Under the pieces are notes generated by a model. The model was not told the origin of the DNA and did no database searches. It was given only the letters and a program-made list of their open reading frames with translations. Positions 8,001-15,189 of a stretch of 64,000 bases of DNA are shown one piece after another. Position 1 is the stretch's first letter. Each line of letters begins with the position of its first letter. The translations under genes were made by a program, and so were the position numbers. The DNA is from Clostridiales bacterium (GTDB lineage Bacteria; Bacillota; Clostridia; Peptostreptococcales; Anaerovoracaceae), in NCBI GenBank assembly GCA_009776955.1, contig WRMW01000005.1, positions 1 to 64,000 on the forward strand, in the 5' to 3' direction.

Positions 8001-10363
8001 GGCTTCCGGTCCAGTTGCAGCATATAGATATCCTCGCCAAAACCGTTTTTGATGCTTGCGCCGGACTCTACCGTCACCTCGGGGAACACATCGTTTTTCT
8101 CCACCTTGATGGGCAGACCCTGGACATTCGAGGTCGTCCCGCCTACGGCGATGATCTCGGCTGTTGCGCCTATGTGCAGGTTGCCGCCCAACACGCCCAC
8201 GCCTGGGGCGACTACGGCACCTTGGATTGCGTTGCTGTCCGCGGTGGCGCTGCCATATGCCGTGAGCTTGCCGTTTATTGTGAGGGTCGCCCCATTATTC
8301 GTCATCTTGAGGCCGGCGGACTTTACTTCGGACATGGTGCTGCCCCCTCCGCGCCTGCGTATGGCGGTGACATCCGCGTCTTCGCCTATCTCAAAATTAT
8401 TGCCCGCTTTCCACGGCCACAACTCCACGCACGCGGCGGAGTTCGGATATCGCGCCAACAATTCTTCGTCCACCTTTATGATGCCGTTGATGACCATGGT
8501 GCTAAACCCGCTGTAGTCGCCTCTCGGATCCAACGAAAGGTAAACCGCGGCGTTCGCACTCGATGCTCCGCTTATATACGAAGATATACCGGTCAATACC
8601 GCGTTTTTGCCTATCACAAAAGTACGCATATCCGTTGGGTCGCCGCCGGTTTGGCGGGTGGGCGACAGATGTATGCCTACCGACTGCCCAACAGCGGAGG
8701 TCAGCGTGCCTACCTTTTCGCCGATGCCGGTGAGCGTGCCGACCAAGGGCTGGTCAGGCGGAATCATGGCACGTATGCCGTCCCTGCCGCCGGTGCCGGT
8801 TATCACGGCGCCGTCCTCGGTGACAAGGTGTAGCACTTCAACGCCTAAGCCGTTTTCTCTTGTGTGGCTCGTTGCGCTGATGGTTTTGCCGGACGTGCCT
8901 ATCAACGTGCCTTTCACCACCAACGGGGGATAGTTAAAATTGACGTTGTCGCCGTAGGCAAAGCCCCCGCCGCCGCCTGCGCTGCTGTAGCTCGGGTCTG
9001 TGGACGTGCCGCCTATGCCCTCGACATGCGCGTCCACGCCGATCTCAGAGGCAAGTTCATCTGCAGTAAGGCTGCCATTGCTGGGGATGGTGCAGTATAC
9101 ATATAATCCGTTGCCGCCCAAACTGCCCTCGGAGTCGCCGCCCCTGCCTATCAGCGTGCCTTCCACCTTCATCTGCCCATAGACGTACAACCCGGCGTTG
9201 TTGTTTCTGTTGCCGCTGTCGTCACAGTTGCCGCCTATGCCGGTGACATGGGTGTCCGCCTCTACCACCAACGCGTTTTGCACGCTGCTGGGGTTGCTGG
9301 GGGCGATACTGCCGTAATAAATAAGTATGCCTCGGCCCATTTGGTAGTAGTTTGATTCGACGGTATTGCTGTCCGTGCCCTTTGCCGTAAGGCGGGCATC
9401 TTTGTCGTGATTGCCGTTCCCGTCCGTGCTTTTCAGCGTCAGCGTCCTGGCGCGTATGCCCGGAGCCGCAGAGCCGAGGCCCTCTATATAGTTGATGCCC
9501 GCAAATTCGATGGTGCCGCCGATTGTGGCGTTCGGGGTCGATGGGAGTGTCGGATCGGCGGGCGTGTATAGGGTGATAAAGTCTATCGCGGCAAACCAGG
9601 TGTTATAGGTCAACATCTTCGGCGACTGGAGCTTGAGGTTCTTTATGCTCAGCGCCATATCGGGCTCGCGCACATTTATACGCAGGTTTTCGATGGTGTC
9701 CGTCATCTGGCTTTCAATCGTAACCGTGTCCCCGTTGGTCACGTCGGTCACGGCGATGACGGTGGGCTCGTCAGGACTGCCCGCGTCATCCGCTATCACC
9801 ATGGTTTCCCCGCCGGACAGGCGTATGGTGCCGTCATCGGCGGCGTCATCCCAGGTCATGGCGTAGGAGGGGTACGCGGCAATAGTTATAGGGTTGGTGG
9901 TTATCAAGAGGTCGGGCGGGTCGTTCAACGCCTGTAGGGGCGGGTCGGTGTCCGTGTTGGGGTCGTCCTCGCCGTCCGTCATTGCGGAGAGGGTGGGGTC
10001 GGGTTCGTCACCGTCGCCCTCGACCGAGGTGCCGCCGCCTTCACCGCCGCCACCAGGTTCGTCGCTATCGCCCTCTGGTTTGTCTCCCTCGCCCTCTGGT
10101 TCGTCCCCCTCGCCCTCCGTTGTTGTTGGGTCGGAGGTTACACCCTCACCACCAGGAACATCTGTTCGGGGGGGGGGCGTATCTTTTTGCGATTCGTCAC
10201 CACCCTCGCCTCCATCCGTCATTGCGAGGGGGTTCATCGCATCCGCCATCCCCCCGCTCGGCATGCTCGTCGCTGCGCCGGGCATCACGCCAAGCGTCAG
10301 CACAAAAACAAGCGCCAGTGCCAAAAATGCTCTCCTCGTCCTGCTTCCCCTAAAGTTCTTCAT
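5081..10363 (-). CDS. Giant modular surface protein 2
   Basis: A 1760-residue protein starting at ATG 10363 (AAGGAGG 7 nt upstream; a GTG at 10366 is too close). The signal peptide is nearly the same as in giant protein 1. An acidic Glu/Pro/Gly/Asp linker runs to about residue 150. Residues about 255-790 hold repeats such as [VT]xGIGG and T[LV]xGxG, which suggest a beta-helix fold. A group 2 bacterial Ig-like domain (about 888-975), an Ig-like domain (about 995-1085), a SwmB-like domain (about 1088-1190) and a conserved C-terminal part of about 570 residues follow. No LPxTG signal or terminal membrane helix is visible, so anchoring may depend on the C-terminal domain. Probably cell-surface or secreted. 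Confidence 0.85.
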   Translation of the reverse strand: MKNFRGSRTRRAFLALALVFVLTLGVMPGAATSMPSGGMADAMNPLAMTDGGEGGDESQKDTPPPRTDVPGGEGVTSDPTTTEGEGDEPEGEGDKPEGDSDEPGGGGEGGGTSVEGDGDEPDPTLSAMTDGEDDPNTDTDPPLQALNDPPDLLITTNPITIAAYPSYAMTWDDAADDGTIRLSGGETMVIADDAGSPDEPTVIAVTDVTNGDTVTIESQMTDTIENLRINVREPDMALSIKNLKLQSPKMLTYNTWFAAIDFITLYTPADPTLPSTPNATIGGTIEFAGINYIEGLGSAAPGIRARTLTLKSTDGNGNHDKDARLTAKGTDSNTVESNYYQMGRGILIYYGSIAPSNPSSVQNALVVEADTHVTGIGGNCDDSGNRNNNAGLYVYGQMKVEGTLIGRGGDSEGSLGGNGLYVYCTIPSNGSLTADELASEIGVDAHVEGIGGTSTDPSYSSAGGGGGFAYGDNVNFNYPPLVVKGTLIGTSGKTISATSHTRENGLGVEVLHLVTEDGAVITGTGGRDGIRAMIPPDQPLVGTLTGIGEKVGTLTSAVGQSVGIHLSPTRQTGGDPTDMRTFVIGKNAVLTGISSYISGASSANAAVYLSLDPRGDYSGFSTMVINGIIKVDEELLARYPNSAACVELWPWKAGNNFEIGEDADVTAIRRRGGGSTMSEVKSAGLKMTNNGATLTINGKLTAYGSATADSNAIQGAVVAPGVGVLGGNLHIGATAEIIAVGGTTSNVQGLPIKVEKNDVFPEVTVESGASIKNGFGEDIYMLQLDRKPDRKNATTGEEYITQSPDIVLGNELRLYTNVLSQNSSGRSYVFVPTGWYNAALKSPTDLQGHYAATSKEVVADHNNVYQFKAGNPTWADSTMGDADLAVAPQSITLRDDSGNVLDSNNRLNLAVGETNRIVPTVLPTNASHILVWNADLFNAYNTDTKFDQGFVTGLAETSGRWVNFSSRYGSSTTSITASTSVVVDGTIAAKITIDTQPAATMTVVEGDITSADRLTVAASVDPSTVVPTYQWYSNTTNSSAGGTAIGGATAANFAIPTDLAVGTYYYFCEVRALGATPVRSDVAVVTVKGPPPFVSAVVDDDVLTITFGAALDSTSVPDVAAFSVGGITSDGDVVVLEVELDGATVTLTLSEAAGDTDFRVTVSYDADKAGLNKLKAPTADGDYEVKSFTDKHVTNLGAMEMPYSFDFTAGAERLVIEKSLRYAVMSNDLVASLAPRSFTNVTMAANAAARRVNINTQLNRASADTLYVYIGEDVAGVNFPTSTGSVFQNEIRELVESGMVRVIPLSRPATVAELRGSYRYDYAASEIVLDGWFETAHGLGLDLQTANNSNFATNGSNTSTTHKGGLTRLESAAGARVFARTLGNVEAANRAINPIFASPTVELATVNATPNQKWNTAHKVGSFVDFASGAGEFGGTKPLWRVPDRSLNYEWSTDNFANPLNTKAIVEGMFVPTELFNPDSTANNAQFRIRRAAIDSTIGAGAASGQFRIPKVRNRTAYPKVNANTMTFSARTSQEYLVVKLDGTLPTGTDATTLQGQIQSGIIDGTLGTATLSGGIEASILNGGKWTRVTRTAMPIREDWAGAYVYLREAATLTQPYSLMSSPLTGSGNNARFRDGLTKPIDITRGGPDGSDDIEALLGGSGGLFVYNVNTGALTVNRNVPDEFRIMGYTAKSRINVSTNGMFFVQATNKLDLRPYMTFEDDEYYIYAQLQGNVKGTRTSVAVRLSIDLATGAVAYAPLD

Positions 10364-10429
10364 CACCTAAACCTCCTTACCACTTAACAAACTTAACCCC
10401 ATCGTTTCATAAGAAAAACAAAAAGTAAA

Positions 10430-10462
10430 TGGACTGGATTCACACATATGGACTAGATTCAC
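10430..10462 (-). promoter_or_regulatory. Paired 14-bp direct repeats upstream of giant surface gene 2
   Basis: TGGACTGGATTCAC (10430-10443) and TGGACTAGATTCAC (10449-10462) start 19 bp apart, as upstream of giant surface gene 1. The block from 10388 to 10464 is conserved with 4218-4292 and then the similarity stops, so the repeats are the distal edge of a shared control region. A shared regulator is inferred. Confidence 0.55.
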
Positions 10463-10528
10463 GTTCCCACTGCATTTTTAAGATTTTTTTCAAAAAACAT
10501 TAAAATTTTTTCAAAAATACACCCCTAC

Positions 10529-10551
10529 GGACATTATATAGCACTATGTCC
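10529..10551 (+). promoter_or_regulatory. Inverted repeat upstream of the antitoxin/Fic pair
   Basis: GGACAT and ATGTCC form a perfect 6-bp inverted repeat around an 11-nt AT-rich centre. It lies about 57 nt before the antitoxin start and 18 nt before a possible -10 box (TAGAAT, 10569-10574). It is a candidate operator; no protein can be assigned. Confidence 0.4.
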
Positions 10552-10607
10552 ACGTCACCCTTGTATGGTAGAATGTCATAAGTGGTTGAATTGAAAGGTA
10601 TGGAAAT

Positions 10608-10829
10608 ATGGCATACGCACCGATAGAAGTAGACAGAAGCGCCCTTACCATTATGGGCGTCCCTTTCCCCGACATTGACGCACTCGAAAATGCGGCCAGT
10701 GCCCTCGGCTCAAATATGTACGAGGGATTTGTCCCCACGCCGAGCCTTGTGGAGCTGCTTAGAGATTTCATTGAGGGAAAGATTTCACATGGCGAGATAC
10801 CCGCACTTGTCAAAGAGCAAATGGCATGA
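10608..10829 (+). CDS. VbhA-like antitoxin of a Fic toxin
   Basis: A 73-residue protein just before a Fic gene. It carries SNMYEG (about residues 35-40), which fits the (S/T)xxxE(G/N) inhibitory motif of class I Fic antitoxins; there the Glu blocks ATP positioning in the partner's active site. The following FVPTPSLVELLRDFIEGKIS stretch also resembles the small VbhA-type helical domain. An AAAGG site lies 9 nt before ATG 10608. The stop overlaps the fic start as ATGA, so the two are translationally coupled. Confidence 0.8.
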   Translation: MAYAPIEVDRSALTIMGVPFPDIDALENAASALGSNMYEGFVPTPSLVELLRDFIEGKISHGEIPALVKEQMA

Positions 10830-11422
10830 GTTACGATTACAAATACAACGATTCTGATTACGTTTATACCGACCCGAAAACAGGGGTGTTGCGGAACAAA
10901 CATGGTATCGAAGATGAACAATTGCTGCATATCACCGAGAGCCTTGATGCGACAACACGTTTGATTGAGTTGGCGGCAAAGCCCATCAAAATCAAGTCCG
11001 CCGACAGCCTGCTCAAAATTCACGGATATATTTTTCAAGACACTTACGACTGGGCGGGCAAGGTTAGGACGGTTGAAATCAGCAAGCAGGGCAAGCCGTT
11101 TCACCCAACAGACCGTTTCGATGCGGGCTTTCTTTATGTCAACAATCTTATCGACGAGTACAGAGGACTCGGCGACGAGCCCCGTGCGCTTGCAAAGTGC
11201 TTGGCTTTGATACTGGACGCGGTCAACACGCTGCATCCGTTTCGCGAGGGCAACGGCAGGACGCAACGCGAGTTTATCAGAACGCTTGCGCTTGAAAAAG
11301 GCTACCGCCTTGACCTCAACCCTGCCGACGATGAAAGCGTGTATAAACAATACATGACTGGAACCATAGAAGGCGATGTGAGCCTTCTCGCTTCGCTGAT
11401 AGAGTCCGTCATGGAGAAATAG
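10826..11422 (+). CDS. Fic-domain AMP-transferase toxin (class I)
   Basis: A 198-residue Fic protein with a complete active-site motif HPFREGNGRTQR (about residues 133-144). The His acts as base and the Gly-Asn-Gly-Arg loop binds the nucleotide phosphates in known Fic enzymes, which usually transfer AMP to a target hydroxyl. It has no inhibitory motif of its own, which fits class I enzymes controlled by a separate antitoxin; the upstream 73-residue protein supplies one. A GC-rich hairpin follows directly. The target is unknown; VbhT/FicT-type enzymes modify DNA gyrase and topoisomerase IV. Confidence 0.9.
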   Translation: MSYDYKYNDSDYVYTDPKTGVLRNKHGIEDEQLLHITESLDATTRLIELAAKPIKIKSADSLLKIHGYIFQDTYDWAGKVRTVEISKQGKPFHPTDRFDAGFLYVNNLIDEYRGLGDEPRALAKCLALILDAVNTLHPFREGNGRTQREFIRTLALEKGYRLDLNPADDESVYKQYMTGTIEGDVSLLASLIESVMEK

Positions 11423-11443
11423 GGGGCGGCCGAAGGCCGCCCC
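11423..11443. terminator. Hairpin after the fic gene
   Basis: A perfect 9-bp GC stem (GGGGCGGCC / GGCCGCCCC) with a GAA loop, starting right after the fic stop codon. No T-run follows on the plus strand, so it may be a weak terminator or an mRNA-stabilising structure. mntP converges on it from the other side. Confidence 0.6.
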
Positions 11444-11452
11444 TCACCACCC

Positions 11453-12043
11453 TCAGCCCCAGACCCCGTCTAGCAATATCTTCAGCCCTATAAGTATCAG
11501 CACGACCCCTCCGGCTAGTTCGGCTTTCCCCCTGAGCCTTGCGCCGAACACGCTGCCGACTTTAACACCAACCATGGATATCGCAAGGGTGACGATCCCT
11601 ATAAGCGAGACGGCCGGCACTATCCTGACTCTCAGAAAGGCGAACGACACCCCGACGGCCATGGCATCGATGCTCGTAGCGACCGCAAGCGGCAGCATCT
11701 TCGCAGGGCCAGTGCCGTAAGTGCGTTCGGAGCTTGCGTCCGTCCGACCGCTGCCCCCGTCCGACCCGTCCCCTTTCAGCCCCCCCCAAACCATCCTGCC
11801 CCCAAGGAAGCAGAGCAGCCCGAAAGCGATCCAGTGACTGTACGCAATTACCATATCTGCAAACAATGCCGCGACCAGATACCCTATCAACGGCATAAGC
11901 GCCTGAAATATCCCGAAGTACAGTCCGACCGCCAAAGATCTTTTCAGCGTTGGCTTCTCCACGGTCAGGCCGATGCAGATCGCCACCGCGAAGGCGTCCA
12001 TGGAAAGCCCCACGGCTATCAAAAGAATCTCAACGAGTCCCAC
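11453..12043 (-). CDS. mntP: MntP-family manganese efflux pump
   Basis: About 196 residues and six predicted membrane helices, matching the MntP family. It has the duplicated helix motif with acidic residues, GLSMDAFAVAI near the N-terminus and TSIDAMAVGVSFAF in the second half; these Asp residues are needed for Mn(II) export in the family. A poorly conserved loop rich in Gly, Ser and Asp lies between the halves. GTG 12043 is chosen because the family begins with this first helix; longer in-frame starts would extend into the PIN gene. It overlaps the end of the PIN gene by 14 nt. No manganese riboswitch was seen. Confidence 0.85.
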   Translation of the reverse strand: MGLVEILLIAVGLSMDAFAVAICIGLTVEKPTLKRSLAVGLYFGIFQALMPLIGYLVAALFADMVIAYSHWIAFGLLCFLGGRMVWGGLKGDGSDGGSGRTDASSERTYGTGPAKMLPLAVATSIDAMAVGVSFAFLRVRIVPAVSLIGIVTLAISMVGVKVGSVFGARLRGKAELAGGVVLILIGLKILLDGVWG

Positions 12044-12428
12044 TAGCCCAAACCTCAAGAAACTCAGCGGGGGAGTAGACTTTTTCATAGGCCGGAAAAT
12101 GCTTTTTGTTGCCGGTGATAATGGCGGCGTCCATCTGCGTCCCGACCTCAAAGAACATCTTGTCGGTATTGTCCGGCAAGTCAATCGAAAGGGGGGCGGC
12201 AATCACCGACATGCCCTCGGCGCGTATAAAAGACAGGATATCCGCCACTTCCCCTTCGGAAAAGCCAAAATGCGGTCTTGTCAAGACAGCACGGTATTCT
12301 TCAAGGATGCGATGGTCATGGCAAGGTATGACCTGACTGTTCAGCGCCATTGACAGCACACGAGCGCTTACGCCGTTTTCCGCCCAAAACGCGGAGACAA
12401 GCACATTCGTATCAAGAACGACGTACAT
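12030..12428 (-). CDS. PIN-domain ribonuclease toxin
   Basis: A 132-residue protein of the PIN-family toxin group often annotated as a putative toxin-antitoxin component. It has the first acidic motif VLDTNVLVSAF at the N-terminus, an inner Glu in ILEEYRAVL, and DAAIITGNKKHF with the third acidic residue near the C-terminus. Together these would hold Mg(II) or Mn(II) for RNA cleavage. The preceding antitoxin gene ends 3 nt upstream, so they form a two-gene operon. The 3' end overlaps mntP, which probably shares the transcript. Confidence 0.85.
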   Translation of the reverse strand: MYVVLDTNVLVSAFWAENGVSARVLSMALNSQVIPCHDHRILEEYRAVLTRPHFGFSEGEVADILSFIRAEGMSVIAAPLSIDLPDNTDKMFFEVGTQMDAAIITGNKKHFPAYEKVYSPAEFLEVWASGTR

Positions 12429-12431
12429 ATT

Positions 12432-12719
12432 TTAACCCGCAGACTTTCTTTCAAGGCGGCTGTCCGCGATCTCTCGCTCGATTTCGCTCTCGCTCATATA
12501 GCCAGCCATTCCCGCCTTTTCGCGCATGGAGTTGAACGCAAGCATCGCTTTGGCTTGCCTCACCGCCCGCAGGCAGACCTCGGGGTCGCGCCCTGATATG
12601 TCCAGCATCAGCGCTGCCGGCTTCCCGTTGTTCGTGATGATTGCCTCCTCGCCGCCCTCAAGCGTTTCCCATATCTCCTTGGGTATGGTCCTAAGCTCCC
12701 TTGCCGAATAAAATACCAT
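12432..12719 (-). CDS. Phd/YefM-family antitoxin
   Basis: About 95 residues. The N-terminal part (SARELRTIPKEIWETLE... EEAIITNNGKPAALML) has the Phd/YefM fold pattern: a short DNA-binding helix, then a beta hairpin with the xNGKPxAxx motif. The charged C-terminal region would wrap the PIN toxin. ATG 12719 is used; it lies 12 nt after a GAAAGG site. A TTG at 12725 or GTG at 12731 is also possible. The protein probably neutralises the PIN toxin and represses the operon through the AT-rich repeats upstream. Confidence 0.78.
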   Translation of the reverse strand: MVFYSARELRTIPKEIWETLEGGEEAIITNNGKPAALMLDISGRDPEVCLRAVRQAKAMLAFNSMREKAGMAGYMSESEIEREIADSRLERKSAG

Positions 12720-12774
12720 CTGCAAATACACCCTTTCTTCCTAAACCAGTAGAGCAATGCCATCCATGCACTAT

Positions 12775-12820
12775 ATTATATGCACAATAATATACATATA
12801 GTGTATACAATAATATACAT
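12775..12820 (-). promoter_or_regulatory. AT-rich repeats upstream of the Phd/PIN operon
   Basis: Two identical copies of ACAATAATATACAT (12784-12797 and 12807-12820) start 23 bp apart. A TATAAT box is read on the minus strand at 12775-12780, next to the palindrome-like TGCAC...GTGCA context. This is a likely promoter-operator of the antitoxin-toxin operon. The -35 box is unclear. Confidence 0.4.
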
Positions 12821-12848
12821 TATAGTTTGTTTCGTCAAGAGATGCGTG

Positions 12849-14381
12849 CTACTTATCCTCTATATACGGCAGGCGGATGGTGGCCGTGAAGCTTTGCGTG
12901 GGGATGCTGCTGACGGTCAGGCCGTGGGCTTTCCCGTAGCGGGCGCGGATGCGCTTCTGGATATTCATCAGGGCGACGCCCCCTTCGAGGCCGCCGCCCT
13001 CGTACTCCCACTCGTCATCCACCGCATTCAAGGTGAAATTGATGGCGCGGATGTCGTCCGTCTCCATGCCCGTTCCATTGTCGGTGATCCTGATGGAGAC
13101 GCAATCCTTTTCCGCCCTGCAATTGATGGCAAGCTTGCAGTCCGAGCCCTTGTTGCCAAGCCCGTGCGTCAGGGCGTTTTCGGCGAGCGGCTGGAGTATC
13201 TGGGCGGGCATGCGGTACTCTACCAAGATATCGTCCGCGTCGAATTCCACGGAATACTTGTCGCCGCTCCGTATGTTCATTATCGCTATATATCGCCGTA
13301 GATGCTCCAGCTCGTCGTAGATATTGACCTCTTCTTCGGAGTTGTGCATATCCCTTATCAGTCCGCCGAGGTTATGGGCTGCCGTGGCAGCCTTCACGTT
13401 CTCGCCTTGCTCCGAAAGGCTTTCGATGCAGTCGATGGTGTTCACGATGAAGTGCGCGTCTATCTGCGTTTTGAGAAGGTCTATCTGCAAGTCCTCCGTC
13501 TTGTCCAATATGGGGGTGACCATCCTTTTGGAGAGCAGGCGGTACAATATCGCTATGGCGACGAGCAGGGCGGCAAGCGCCACAAAAGAGGTGGCGAGGA
13601 AAAGCCTTTCGCCATAATACAGGGCTTCCCCTGTGATGGCGGTAGCGGCATAGAGCCGGGTGCCCGTCACGGGAAGGATGGCGACCGAGCCGTAAAGACG
13701 CTCCAGCTCGTCGGCGCTCTGGCGCTCAAGCCCGGGGTTGCTCGAAAGAAGGATGGTGTCGTTCAGGATGACCGCGGTGTCGATGTCGTCTATGATGTCC
13801 AGCTCCATGATGGTGCGGCGGACCTTGTTCAGGTTTGAAAGCGTCACGACATGGCCGACTGGCGTAGATGCGCCTGAACTGCGTATGTTCACGGGGTCGG
13901 CAAGGCAGAAGTATTCGGTCCCGTCAAGCTCCACCACCGAGTATACGGGTGCGCCGCCGTTAATCACTTCCTGGTATATCTTTGCCGTGGCGTCCTGGCT
14001 TATGCTGCCCGTAAAGCGGTAGGCCGTCCCGTCCGCATTGAACGTGACGATGCTGTCGGCGCTCTGTATGGGGTAGGTGGATTTGCGAATAATCTCGGAC
14101 ACGGGCGCCGCTTTTTCGTAATATGCGGAAGGGTCGGTTTCTGCCAGAAACTCCTGCAAATAGACGCTGCCCGCAAGGGTGGAGGAAACAAGCTTCATTC
14201 GCGAAAACTCGTCTTCCAAATTCGACAGCAGGCTATACTCGGCCAGGGCTACGGAATCTTGGCCTGTTTTCTGGATATGCGAAAAAATCGTGTTTTGGTA
14301 TATGAACCAAAGCACCAATACCAAAACAATATAAATCATTATTATGAAAACGAACCGGCGACGGAAGCTTTTATTGTTCAT
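12849..14381 (-). CDS. LytS/YesM-type sensor histidine kinase
   Basis: A 510-residue membrane kinase. One helix lies at residues about 10-30 and a second at about 260-285; the extracellular region of about 230 residues between them looks Cache-like. The phosphoacceptor block LLKTQIDAHFIVNTID (His near residue 305) matches the His_kinase family, which usually reads QINPHFLYN. The ATP-binding N box (QPLAENALTHGL) and G box (ITDNGTGM) are present. ATG 14381 overlaps the end of the response regulator gene by 11 nt. The signal is unknown; related systems sense sugars or peptides. Control of the nearby surface genes is only a guess. Confidence 0.88.
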   Translation of the reverse strand: MNNKSFRRRFVFIIMIYIVLVLVLWFIYQNTIFSHIQKTGQDSVALAEYSLLSNLEDEFSRMKLVSSTLAGSVYLQEFLAETDPSAYYEKAAPVSEIIRKSTYPIQSADSIVTFNADGTAYRFTGSISQDATAKIYQEVINGGAPVYSVVELDGTEYFCLADPVNIRSSGASTPVGHVVTLSNLNKVRRTIMELDIIDDIDTAVILNDTILLSSNPGLERQSADELERLYGSVAILPVTGTRLYAATAITGEALYYGERLFLATSFVALAALLVAIAILYRLLSKRMVTPILDKTEDLQIDLLKTQIDAHFIVNTIDCIESLSEQGENVKAATAAHNLGGLIRDMHNSEEEVNIYDELEHLRRYIAIMNIRSGDKYSVEFDADDILVEYRMPAQILQPLAENALTHGLGNKGSDCKLAINCRAEKDCVSIRITDNGTGMETDDIRAINFTLNAVDDEWEYEGGGLEGGVALMNIQKRIRARYGKAHGLTVSSIPTQSFTATIRLPYIEDK

Positions 14382-15111
14382 TGCCGCCGCGCTCCCTGTA
14401 GCGCGTGGGGGACATGCCGTGCGCTTTGTTGAAGACCCGGGTGAAGTACAGCGGGTCGGCGTAGCCGCAGACAACGGCGATCTCCCTTACGGGTTTGTCG
14501 GTTTTGAGCAGCAGGTCGGCGGCGCGCTCCATACGAAGCGAAGCGATGTATGCGGACAGAGTGGTATCTGAGTTGCGGGAGAAAAGGTTGCAAAGGCTGC
14601 CGGACGACAGCGAAAAATGCTTGGCAATGGATTCGGTGGTGTGGGCCATATGGGAAAATTCGCGGAGGTAGGCAAGGATGTCGTCAAGGCGTTTGGAAGG
14701 CGTCTGCTTTTCGCCTGCTGGCACGGGGCCTTCGAGCGCTTTGGCGAGCCTGGCCAGGAGCCCCGCAAGCTCGTCTTCCGAAACGGGCTTTACGAGATAG
14801 TCAAAGCCGTTGGCCAGGAAAAGCCGGCGGACGTCCTTGAATTCGGAATAGGCGCTGGCAATCACGAATAGCGGCATGCTTGATTCTGCCCCGCGCAACA
14901 GGCTCTCAAAAAGCCCCATACCGGAGAGGCCGGGCATCTTGAGGTCGCTGATGACCGCGTCAGGCCTGAGCGAACGGATTTCATCCAAGGCTTTGAGCGG
15001 GTTGGTATGCACGCCGCAAATCTCAAAGCCGCTGTCCGTGAACAGCGCGCGCCTCGCCATAAGTTTGTCCAGCGCAAGCCTATCGTCGTCTACAAGGTAT
15101 ATCGTTTTCAT
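14371..15111 (-). CDS. AraC-type response regulator
   Basis: A 246-residue protein. The N-terminal receiver domain (about 1-120) has the acidic pair in LVDDDR, the phosphoacceptor Asp in VISDLKMPG (about residue 55) and the conserved Lys in LVKPV. The C-terminal domain (about 145-243) holds two helix-turn-helix units of the AraC type, ending with ADPLYFTRVFNKAHGMSPTRYRER. It is first in an operon with the histidine kinase. A -10 box TATAAT is read on the minus strand at 15144-15149, giving a leader of about 30 nt. AraC-type regulators often bind tandem direct repeats. Confidence 0.9.
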   Translation of the reverse strand: MKTIYLVDDDRLALDKLMARRALFTDSGFEICGVHTNPLKALDEIRSLRPDAVISDLKMPGLSGMGLFESLLRGAESSMPLFVIASAYSEFKDVRRLFLANGFDYLVKPVSEDELAGLLARLAKALEGPVPAGEKQTPSKRLDDILAYLREFSHMAHTTESIAKHFSLSSGSLCNLFSRNSDTTLSAYIASLRMERAADLLLKTDKPVREIAVVCGYADPLYFTRVFNKAHGMSPTRYRERGGNEQ

Positions 15112-15154
15112 ATGTGCTTACCTGCCAACTCCTTTGTCCTGACATTATACCCAA

Positions 15155-15183
15155 TTTTCCGTCGGATGGAATTGTGATATACT
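15155..15183 (+). promoter_or_regulatory. Extended -10 promoter of ilvE, apparently leaderless
   Basis: TGATATACT (TG at 15175-15176, TATACT at 15178-15183) forms an extended -10 box; TTTTCC at 15155-15160 is a weak -35 box at 17 bp. Only 6 nt lie between the -10 box and ATG 15190, so transcription should start at or next to the start codon. No ribosome binding site is seen. Confidence 0.5.
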
Positions 15184-15189
15184 TGGCAG

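Noticed and set aside
11453-12202. A longer mntP starting at 12202
   Set aside because: The extra N-terminal residues overlap the PIN gene, are not hydrophobic and do not fit the MntP family.
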